A stretch of DNA of 64,000 nt from a virus: the IMG/VR virus record IMGVR_UViG_3300014720_000001, positions 140,622-204,621 of that record, one strand, 5' to 3'. This document shows, in pieces, positions 58,559 to 64,000 of the stretch (the first letter of the stretch is position 1; every line of letters starts with the position of its first letter). The position numbers were made by a program, and so were the translations under genes. A model generated the notes under the pieces. The model was not told the origin of the DNA. It made no database searches and saw nothing but the letters and a program-made list of their open reading frames with translations.

Positions 58559-59158
58559 TCAGTCTCCTTCTTCGTCTGTGTCGAGTTCGTCTTCAATTGT
58601 TTGTTCCACCCACTCGTTAATTGCAAACGCTTTAATGAGATCTGGCGGTAATTTTGCCAGCTCATCAAAATTGCTTGGCACGCTAAACTCTGTAACTTTT
58701 CCGTTTTGGTAAATACCACAAAACCCTACGCCCGGCTCAAAGCAGTAGGCTGTGATATCAAAACCTTCAACGGTCCGCAGGTGGTTATAGAACTCAATTG
58801 GGGGCGACCACGCAGAATCAAATACCAGCGTGAGTCTTTTGGCTTGTGCCGGGAGCCGCCGCAACGGATGATCCTTCTCGCGCCCGACGTCCCACTTTGT
58901 TCCCCAATTACCGATCTGCCATTCGTACCAGTTTCTAGCTCCGTACAACTCAACGTTTTGTCGCTCTTGCGTTTCTAGTGCAAGCTGCGCCGCTGAGCCA
59001 TCAGCTCCTGCGCGGCCGGCGACCGTTGCTTTTAACTCTTCTGGGCACGGCAGAAACGTGCCCATTAGACAACCACTGTTCCATGCACGCACTAACTTGT
59101 GCAATTGCTGCGGGTCGGTGTGTTTAAACGTAACTTTGTTGGCGCACCAGTTAGGCAT
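58559..59158 (-). CDS. DUF1281-like (YubB ferredoxin-like) protein
   Basis: A 199-residue protein with the DUF1281 pattern: M-P-N-W-C-A-N-K-V-T-F at the start, F-L-P-C-P-E-E-L in the middle and N-W-Y-E-W-Q-I-G-N-W-G-T-K-W-D-V near residue 80. The family is common in phages and plasmids and its role is not known. The ATG at 59158 is used; the upstream TTG at 59173 is less likely. The C-terminus is acidic. Confidence 0.78.
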   Translation of the reverse strand: MPNWCANKVTFKHTDPQQLHKLVRAWNSGCLMGTFLPCPEELKATVAGRAGADGSAAQLALETQERQNVELYGARNWYEWQIGNWGTKWDVGREKDHPLRRLPAQAKRLTLVFDSAWSPPIEFYNHLRTVEGFDITAYCFEPGVGFCGIYQNGKVTEFSVPSNFDELAKLPPDLIKAFAINEWVEQTIEDELDTDEEGD

Positions 59159-59179
59159 TGTGTTGGCCCGCAATCCGCA

Positions 59180-59205
59180 GCTGCGGGGCAGTGACGCCCC
59201 GCAGC
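59180..59205. terminator. 10-bp perfect hairpin after the Ycf46-like gene
   Basis: GCTGCGGGGC at 59180-59189 pairs with 59196-59205 around a 6-base loop; the stem extends a few more bases with a mismatch. No U-tract follows leftwards. The next ATG is about 20 bases on. It may be an mRNA-stability element or a weak terminator. Confidence 0.55.
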
Positions 59206-59222
59206 CGCAGTATTGCTAGCAC

Positions 59223-60707
59223 TTAGCCCTTTGCCGGCGCGGCGACGCGACGGGGACGCTGACCGACGACGGCCGGCTTGCCAACACGCGTATAAATACC
59301 GCGGTTGTCAGCCGACAGGCAACGACCTTCGGCCCAGCCACGCAGACGCTCGATCTGCTCGGCAGACGTCACCGAAATCGGCACGACATTCTGCGCAGCT
59401 TCTACCAGCGGGATATCAAGCAGCGCAGCGAGCCTGCAGCACGACTTGATCTCGGCGCCGGTCCAGTTGGCGTCATCCGGCTTTTCCTGCGACTCATCCA
59501 CGCCGAAGTGCTTCAGGTAAATATCCCAGATCGCGGCGCGCTGTTCAGCGCCGGGCAGATCCACGAAGAAGATACCGTCGAAGCGCTCGGCACGGGCGAA
59601 CGGCGCCGGCAGTTGGCTGGCGTCGTTGCAGGTGCCGATGAAGAACACGTCGGACGTGTGGTCGTTGAGCCACGTCAGCAGCGTACCGAACAGGCGCGCC
59701 GAGACACCAGAGTCCGTCTGGCCAGAGCTTCCGACGCCGGCAAGACCCTTCTCGATCTCGTCGACGAACAGCACGCACGGGGCCATGGCGTCGACCTGCT
59801 TGAGCGCGCGCCGCATGTTACCCTCGGACTCGCCCACGAACTTGCCCATGAGCGAACCGAAATCCAGCATTACGGTCGGACGGCCGACCTCGTTGCCAAG
59901 TGCTTTGGCAAACTGCGACTTGCCGCAACCCGGAGGCGACAGCAGTAGCACGCCCTTGGGGCGCTTTTCTACGTTGGTCTCACCCTGACGCCGCATGGCG
60001 CGCAGGCAGAAACTCTTTAAGTTTTCGAGACCACCAAGGTTCTCGAAGTTAGCGTCGCCGCGGTACAGCGTCATAGTACCGCTCTTTTCGAGCGTCTGGG
60101 CCTTGATACCCCAGATCGTGTCCGGCGACAGTTTGTTATTGCGTACCAGCGACAGCGCAAAGGCGTTCTCCGCCTCCTGCCGCGTCAAGCCGCGCGAGGC
60201 GTCTACAACGGCGGCAACGTCCTGCTCCGTCGGTTTGGCGAACGGCGAGCCGTCCGGGAACAGCTCGTTGCAGACCGTGGTCAGCTGCGGGAGATCCGGC
60301 AGCTCGTGATGCACTACCGTGAACAGCTTCTCAACCTCGGGCTGCAGCTGCAGCACCGGCGCCACGATAATGATATGTTTGCCCTCGCCCTTGCCCTGCA
60401 CCACGCGGTTGGCCAGAGCCTGCAGCACCTCGGGGTTGCCAAGGAAGCGGTGGAAGTTCTTCAGGACGAGCAGCATCGGCTGCTTGGGCTGCGGCTGGTC
60501 AAGAAACCGCAGCGCCTGAAGCGGGCCGGGAGCCGGAGCGGCACCCGAATACAGCTGGCGGTCGATGTCCCACACATCGAAACCCCATTCCTTCTCTTCA
60601 GTTACGCGGCGAATCGACGCAATCGCGTCATCGCACTCCTGTGATTCAACCCAGATGCCGGAGAAGCCGGCGCAAACCAGCTCCTTGATTTCTTTTTCGA
60701 GCGACAC
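59223..60707 (-). CDS. Ycf46-like AAA+ ATPase
   Basis: A 494-residue AAA+ protein. The start is GTG with AAGGG upstream. The N-terminal ~200 residues have the Ycf46 outline (I-W-V-E-S-Q-E, L-V-L-K-N-F-H-R-F-L, an R-G-L-T-R-Q-E-A-E-N segment). The ATPase has L-G-G-L-E-N-L-K (224-231), Walker A S-P-P-G-C-G-K-S-Q (257-265), V-G-E-S-E-G-N-M (291-298), Walker B C-V-L-F-V-D-E-I-E-K (311-320), a G-T-C-N-D sensor near 358 and R-A-E-R-F-D-G (372-378). Ycf46 proteins occur in cyanobacteria, plastids and other bacteria and are thought to remodel protein partners. Two small genes immediately upstream encode DUF2997 and DUF1257 proteins. Confidence 0.85.
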   Translation of the reverse strand: MSLEKEIKELVCAGFSGIWVESQECDDAIASIRRVTEEKEWGFDVWDIDRQLYSGAAPAPGPLQALRFLDQPQPKQPMLLVLKNFHRFLGNPEVLQALANRVVQGKGEGKHIIIVAPVLQLQPEVEKLFTVVHHELPDLPQLTTVCNELFPDGSPFAKPTEQDVAAVVDASRGLTRQEAENAFALSLVRNNKLSPDTIWGIKAQTLEKSGTMTLYRGDANFENLGGLENLKSFCLRAMRRQGETNVEKRPKGVLLLSPPGCGKSQFAKALGNEVGRPTVMLDFGSLMGKFVGESEGNMRRALKQVDAMAPCVLFVDEIEKGLAGVGSSGQTDSGVSARLFGTLLTWLNDHTSDVFFIGTCNDASQLPAPFARAERFDGIFFVDLPGAEQRAAIWDIYLKHFGVDESQEKPDDANWTGAEIKSCCRLAALLDIPLVEAAQNVVPISVTSAEQIERLRGWAEGRCLSADNRGIYTRVGKPAVVGQRPRRVAAPAKG

Positions 60708-60746
60708 GTGTGACCCTTGGTTTTGTTTGGAAAAGACCCGCTATTG

Positions 60747-60938
60747 TCAGTTGCTTTCAGCGATCTGCTCATCATTTCTGGCGGCGTAAAACTCGCCTGT
60801 CAGCTGCTCATCAACCTTCGCGCCCAGCGCCTGCTCCAGCGCGCGGGTCGCATCCTGACAAGAGCTGCCCGTAAAGCCGCTCGTTTCGATCTTGGTGCCG
60901 CCCTTGGGGTCAACGATAATTTCGATGGTCTTCGACAT
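60747..60938 (-). CDS. DUF2997-like protein
   Basis: A 63-residue protein with the DUF2997 pattern: I-E-I-I-V-D-P-K-G-G-T-K-I-E-T-S-G-F-T-G, then S-S-C-Q-D-A-T-R-A-L-E-Q-A-L-G-A. DUF2997 proteins are short and tend to be encoded next to DUF1257 and Ycf46-like genes. Here the gene lies 2 bases after the DUF1257-like stop and 39 bases before the ATPase. GGAGG precedes its ATG. Role unknown; it may be a substrate or adaptor of the ATPase. Confidence 0.8.
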   Translation of the reverse strand: MSKTIEIIVDPKGGTKIETSGFTGSSCQDATRALEQALGAKVDEQLTGEFYAARNDEQIAESN

Positions 60939-60940
60939 GT

Positions 60941-61306
60941 TTAGAAACCTCCCGTCAGGCTGAGTTTGACCGAACCGTCCGGCAGCATCTCCTCGAACAC
61001 CGAGTAGCCGCCCTTCTGCGCCTCATAGATCGCCTTCTCGACCGCGTACGCCTGCAGGAAATGATCCAGCTCTTCCTGCTTGCCCCACGCACCGTTGTAG
61101 TTGTCGTACGCCGCGGCGCCCGTCTCCGTGTTGAACACGGCCGGGAACTGCCACCCGGGAAGCTTTACGGCGAGACCGTCAGCCGACTGACCGGCAAACA
61201 GCACGTGATGCCCGGCCTTCGGGGCCTCAAGCCCGAGACGCTTGCAGGCCGCTTCAATCGCGGCGGCGTCTTTTACTTCCGTCTTGATCTGAACAATGTG
61301 AGACAT
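60941..61306 (-). CDS. DUF1257 (Ycf35-like) protein
   Basis: A 121-residue protein with the DUF1257 layout: M-S-H-I-V-Q-I-K-T-E-V-K-D, A-A-C-K-R-L-G-L-E-A-P, a central strand region ending V-K-L-P-G-W-Q-F-P, then L-D-H-F-L-Q-A-Y-A-V-E-K-A and S-L-T-G-G-F. Ycf35 is the plastid and cyanobacterial relative. No activity is known. It is the first gene of the trio with DUF2997 and the Ycf46-like ATPase. Confidence 0.8.
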   Translation of the reverse strand: MSHIVQIKTEVKDAAAIEAACKRLGLEAPKAGHHVLFAGQSADGLAVKLPGWQFPAVFNTETGAAAYDNYNGAWGKQEELDHFLQAYAVEKAIYEAQKGGYSVFEEMLPDGSVKLSLTGGF

Positions 61307-61333
61307 GCTTAGCCTCTTCTGTCCTTTGTTTGG

Positions 61334-61633
61334 TTAGGGTAGTTCTTGAAGTGCACACACAATTGTGTTTTCGAATTGTTCCGGCAGGATGTAATCATTG
61401 CCGGCAAAGTATTCCAATACGGTGACCGCTGTTTTGCGGTCATATACATCTTTAAATGCGCGCGGACCACGGGGCGTGTCCAACCGGTAATCAGTGATGT
61501 CGTGAAGCGTCACGACTTCCGGTATAGCTAGTACGTCTTTGTATTTCGTACGTAGCGCATCCAGCTCATCAAGCGCCGTTAAGATCCGCTCGCGATCGTC
61601 AGAGTAAGAACTATCGCTCGCGTAAATATTCAT
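61334..61633 (-). CDS. Hypothetical protein
   Basis: A 99-residue acidic product (MNIYASDSSYSDDRERILTA, then LDELDALRTKYKDVLAIPEV). It overlaps the upstream gene by 4 bases and lies 27 bases upstream of the DUF1257-like gene. No family recognised. Confidence 0.75.
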   Translation of the reverse strand: MNIYASDSSYSDDRERILTALDELDALRTKYKDVLAIPEVVTLHDITDYRLDTPRGPRAFKDVYDRKTAVTVLEYFAGNDYILPEQFENTIVCALQELP

Positions 61634-61938
61634 CTGTAAGCAACAACCTCTGCTTTGGTCTCAACCCAGACATGAGCGCCACAAGAGAGCGGGGCATCTG
61701 GGGAGTAAACAACTTGCGACGCGCCGCGTATGTCGACGCTTTTCGCCGCGTATGTTTTATTTCGCCACTTGATTGTCAGCGGCGGGACGCGCAGGTTCTG
61801 ACTTTTGTTGCTGCGAATTATGTGCTGGTTGACGTGTATACGTTTAATCGTCCCAGCCGGCATTGTCATTTCATCGGCGTCCCCCGGAAAACGCAGCGGA
61901 ATGCGGGGTTCCAACAGGCAGACGTCTTCTGTCGCCAT
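61630..61938 (-). CDS. Hypothetical protein, beta-rich
   Basis: A 102-residue product: MATEDVCLLEPRIPLRFPGD, then M-P-A-G-T-I-K-R-I-H-V and a strand-rich second half. The ATG at 61938 has no clear ribosome site and lies next to a small GATAAA/TTTATC hairpin (61941-61956). No family recognised. Confidence 0.7.
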   Translation of the reverse strand: MATEDVCLLEPRIPLRFPGDADEMTMPAGTIKRIHVNQHIIRSNKSQNLRVPPLTIKWRNKTYAAKSVDIRGASQVVYSPDAPLSCGAHVWVETKAEVVAYR

Positions 61939-62006
61939 GGATAAAGATATTTATCTGCGTCGGTGCGGTCGTCCATGACCATCACCGGACGCGGATAAAA
62001 ACAGGC

Positions 62007-62852
62007 TTACGCCACGACCGAGCGCAGCTTCTTGTGCTCAGTCAGGATCTCGTCGGCTTTGTCGTAGCAACCGTCGCAGGCCGCCAGAAACGCCGTCGCG
62101 GCCTTGAGCTGGTCCATCGGCAGCGTCGTCGAACCAGACAGGCTCTTGGCGACAGGGCGCTTCGGCGCCGCCTTCGCCGGCTCGTCCTTCCGCTTGTGCC
62201 GGGCAGCGTCCCGGGTGCGCTCTTCGCCGACCGCCACCGGGGTCCGCTTACCAGACGCAACGCCAGCCTTCTTCAGCAGCTGGCTGACCTGCGCCGGGCT
62301 AACCGTCACGCGCTTCTTGGCGAGCGCCGCCACGATGTCTACGCCGCGGAGCGAATCACCAGACTCCTGCCGACGCTCGATCTCCTCGCGGATGTGATCG
62401 GCGCCGCTCTTCTTCTCGGCCATATCCTTCACCTTCCCTTTTTGGGTCTTGGTCGCTTTGGGCGCCTCGACCGGGTCATCGTCTTCGTCGGTCTCCACAG
62501 TGGAGTCGACAGCCTCGTCAGAAACGTCGTCATCGCCCTCTTCGGGTTCGTACTCGGTTTCGTCGTCGTCATCGCCAGCAGCTTCTTCATCCGTCAGCTC
62601 TGCCGCTGTCTCGCGAACATCGTCGCCGCTTTCGTCTTCGTAGTCGTCGCCGGCATAAGCAGCCTCGTCGTCGACTACGTCTTCTTCAAGCTCGGCGTCG
62701 ACATCAGCGTCAACATCTTCGTCGTCGTACTCGTCGGTCCGCATCCGTGTGACCTTCTCTTCCTTCTTTTCTTTGGGTGCCTTGCTGGTTGCGCCCGGCA
62801 GCGGTTTCCCCCACAGATTCGCCGGACTCACAAACTCTTCAGCCTTGGCCAT
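62007..62852 (-). CDS. Acidic protein with histone-like C-terminal segment
   Basis: A 281-residue protein. GGAGAGGA precedes the ATG. Residues ~35-135 are extremely acidic (long D/E runs). Residues ~150-200 form a helix-turn-helix-like segment, D-H-I-R-E-E-I-E-R-R then V-D-I-V-A-A-L-A-K-K-R-V-T-V-S-P-A-Q-V-S-Q-L-L-K-K, a type I have seen in planctomycete proteins. The rest is basic and ends in a C-D-G-C-Y-D-K-A helix. The charge layout (acidic, then DNA-binding-like, then basic) suggests a DNA-associated regulator, not proven. Confidence 0.75.
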   Translation of the reverse strand: MAKAEEFVSPANLWGKPLPGATSKAPKEKKEEKVTRMRTDEYDDEDVDADVDAELEEDVVDDEAAYAGDDYEDESGDDVRETAAELTDEEAAGDDDDETEYEPEEGDDDVSDEAVDSTVETDEDDDPVEAPKATKTQKGKVKDMAEKKSGADHIREEIERRQESGDSLRGVDIVAALAKKRVTVSPAQVSQLLKKAGVASGKRTPVAVGEERTRDAARHKRKDEPAKAAPKRPVAKSLSGSTTLPMDQLKAATAFLAACDGCYDKADEILTEHKKLRSVVA

Positions 62853-62875
62853 GTTGTCCTCTCCTATAGCGCCGC

Positions 62876-62893
62876 GATCGAAACATATCGATC
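62876..62893. repeat. GATCGA/TCGATC inverted repeat downstream of promoter
   Basis: GATCGA (62876-62881) and TCGATC (62888-62893) are inverted around a 6-base centre. They lie between the candidate promoter at 62912-62939 and the ribosome site of the gene at 62007-62852, a usual operator position. Confidence 0.6.
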
Positions 62894-62911
62894 TCCCGTG
62901 CGGCTAAATGA

Positions 62912-62939
62912 AAAATACACTGCCGAAAACAAAAAGCAA
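62912..62939 (-). promoter_or_regulatory. Candidate promoter upstream of the acidic protein gene
   Basis: On the minus strand TTGCTT (62934-62939) and TATTTT (62912-62917) are 16 bases apart in an AT-rich 106-base gap (62853-62958). A GATCGA/TCGATC inverted repeat lies just downstream. It is the most likely promoter for the acidic protein gene and perhaps for the DUF1257-DUF2997-Ycf46 genes that follow. Confidence 0.35.
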
Positions 62940-62958
62940 CTAACGTGCAAAATAGCCG

Positions 62959-63321
62959 TTATTTGCTGCTTTTGTATTTGGCCGGCACGTTGCCGTCTTT
63001 ATCGCGCAGCATATCGGCGTTTAGCTCGGGCCATTTCTCTAACGAGTGAATAGCCCCGATGACATTCCACGCAGCGTGCCCGAGATGGTCTTCGCTGCGA
63101 TCGCCGTTCAAGAAGTTGTAGATGTGCGCAATGGCGTGATTCAGCAGGTCCGCTACGGGCATGCCGTTCTCCCAGTTGTACGGACCAAATTTTTCGGCGC
63201 CTTCGTGATAGGTTTGAGCTAGCGCGCGCAAACCAATCGGCGAGATTAGATCGTAGCGCACGGCGTCGCAATCGGCACTGCGCACGGCGCCTGTGTTGTA
63301 CTCGTGCCGTTCGTTGCTCAT
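62959..63321 (-). CDS. dATP/dGTP diphosphohydrolase-type (MazZ-like) protein
   Basis: A 120-residue all-helical protein that follows the phage dATP/dGTP diphosphohydrolase pattern: N-T-G-A-V-R, V-R-Y-D-L-I-S-P-I-G-L-R-A-L-A, E-G-A-E-K-F-G-x-Y-N-W-E-N-G, L-L-N-H-A-I-A-H-I-Y-N-F-L-N-G-D-R-S-E-D-H-L and A-A-W-N-V. MazZ of cyanophage S-2L belongs to this group and helps replace adenine by 2-aminoadenine. No PurZ gene is visible in the window, so general nucleotide-pool control is the safer reading. Confidence 0.7.
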   Translation of the reverse strand: MSNERHEYNTGAVRSADCDAVRYDLISPIGLRALAQTYHEGAEKFGPYNWENGMPVADLLNHAIAHIYNFLNGDRSEDHLGHAAWNVIGAIHSLEKWPELNADMLRDKDGNVPAKYKSSK

Positions 63322-63626
63322 TTGCAGGGTCCTTCCGGTCTAAATGCAAAGTAGAATCGCGGATCATCGTTGAAGGCTACAGTTCCGCGCGCCCCGTCTG
63401 ACTTGCGAATCACGTGGACGTATGGCGGATCAAAATGCGACACCTCAAACGTGTCCATGAGTTGTTCGCTATTCCAGACCTGCTCGTTGCACTGTCCTTC
63501 AAGAACTGCGCGTATCTCGTCTGGGCCCCGTAGCTCTAATTGTTCTTTGATAACATTGCGCAGCATTACGTGCCCAAGGTCATCTAACGGAACATCGGTT
63601 ACGAGATCTTTAACTTTGTTGGGCAT
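63318..63626 (-). CDS. Hypothetical protein
   Basis: A 102-residue product from the ATG at 63626 (MPNKVKDLVTDVPLDDLGHV). A conserved-looking H-F-D-P-P-Y-V-H-V-I and F-N-D-D-P-R-F-Y-F-A-F end the chain. It overlaps the upstream gene by 17 bases and the next by 4. No family recognised. Confidence 0.72.
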   Translation of the reverse strand: MPNKVKDLVTDVPLDDLGHVMLRNVIKEQLELRGPDEIRAVLEGQCNEQVWNSEQLMDTFEVSHFDPPYVHVIRKSDGARGTVAFNDDPRFYFAFRPEGPCK

Positions 63627-64000
63627 TGGTGTCGTCGGGTACAAGCTTGTCCAGTTCTTCTTTCTGTTGTCTGATTTGTTCTGCCACGTGTGCAGCATAC
63701 TGGTCAAGCATTCGCAACTGGCCGACAAGATCCTTGTGCACGTCGACGCTAAACATCGACAAGCGCCGAAGCAGCATGAGCAGGCTGGCGGTAAACGGCG
63801 GTTCTTTGCTGCGCAGACTAAGTAAACCGGGCGGAGCATTTTCTGGCTGCGACGACCAGAGTGGCACCAGCGCAATGCCGTGCAGCTCCGGTACGGCGGC
63901 GAGCACCGTGTTGCAGAACTCTTCGCCGCGTCGCATGAACTCGACGTCAAATGGTAGGCGGTCAGATTGAATTTCAGTTTGCTGATCAGTTTGCTGCGGC
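63610..64000 (-). CDS. Conserved hypothetical protein, 5' end beyond window
   Basis: The frame is open to the right edge, with 21 codons before the first internal ATG (63936): P-Q-Q-T-D-Q-Q-T-E-I-Q-S-D-R-L-P-F-D-V-E-F. The visible part has G-I-A-L-V-P-L-W, P-P-G-L-L-S-L-R and a helical M-L-L-R-R-L-S-M-F-S-V-D-V-H-K-D-L segment. The true start may lie outside. No family name. Confidence 0.7.
   Translation of the reverse strand, partial: PQQTDQQTEIQSDRLPFDVEFMRRGEEFCNTVLAAVPELHGIALVPLWSSQPENAPPGLLSLRSKEPPFTASLLMLLRRLSMFSVDVHKDLVGQLRMLDQYAAHVAEQIRQQKEELDKLVPDDTNAQQS

Noticed and set aside
61863-63053. 396-codon plus-strand open frame
   Set aside because: Antisense to the acidic protein gene; its hydrophobic V/F/L runs are the complement of Asp/Glu codons, not real membrane segments.
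62959-63321. Complete 2-aminoadenine (Z-genome) system
   Set aside because: No PurZ-like adenylosuccinate synthetase or DatZ is visible in the window; the HD protein at 2241 looks SpoT-like rather than DatZ-like.
1-64000. CRISPR array, insertion sequence, integrase or attachment site
   Set aside because: No regularly spaced repeats, transposase or recombinase motifs, or terminal inverted repeats were found.

Overview
The window is a stretch of a large tailed double-stranded DNA phage genome (Caudoviricetes). Every gene I accept lies on the minus strand, so transcription runs from high to low coordinates. Genes are tightly packed, many with ATGA or GTGA start/stop overlaps, and usually have a Shine-Dalgarno sequence 5-9 bases before the start. 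Only one gap exceeds 300 bases (44979-45330). There is a T4-type portal gene, but I see no terminase, major capsid or lysis gene, so more of the genome lies outside. Both window ends cut a gene: an N-terminal piece of a tail-fibre-like protein at 1-126, and an open frame leaving at 64000.

Layout in transcription order. (a) 64000-59200: nucleotide pyrophosphohydrolase-like gene, an acidic protein with a helix-turn-helix-like segment, and a compact trio of DUF1257 (Ycf35-like), DUF2997 and a Ycf46-like AAA+ ATPase. (b) 59200-51280: DUF1281-like, DUF3150-like, a left-handed beta-helix protein, a secreted cysteine-rich protein in its own transcription unit, then a group of usually chromosomal families (DUF6878, DUF6915, DUF3085, DUF6745 and a partner). 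(c) 51200-45300: small accessory genes and a ParB-like protein that ends at a 20-bp-stem terminator, followed by a structured non-coding gap. (d) 45000-36400: more small genes, MazG, a membrane protein, a zinc protein, and a helix-turn-helix protein fused to a deoxyhypusine-synthase-like domain. (e) Two tRNA genes (anticodons TTG and CAT). (f) 34100-18275: replication and recombination core with Mre11/Rad50-like nuclease, UvsW-like helicase, DnaB-like helicase, Toprim primase, DNA polymerase I with an N-terminal uracil-glycosylase-like domain, an unknown possible ssDNA-binding protein, and a RecA/UvsX-like recombinase. (g) 18000-7100: mostly unknown genes plus a GT-A glycosyltransferase and a RuvC-like resolvase, ending in a strong terminator at 7083-7126. 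(h) 7066-1: an unknown gene, portal, GT-B glycosyltransferase, HD hydrolase, thymidylate kinase and the fibre start.

Host: the mid-50s GC impression, the DHS-like domain, the Ycf46/DUF2997/DUF1257 trio, the short secreted cysteine-rich protein and the IR-EIV-AL-V-VSPAQVS type segment are all things I associate with Planctomycetes and related bacteria. This is inference only; some small families (BPSL0761-like) also occur in Proteobacteria. No CRISPR array, insertion sequence, integrase or attachment site was seen. Family names given as DUFs are from recognition of sequence patterns, not from a search.
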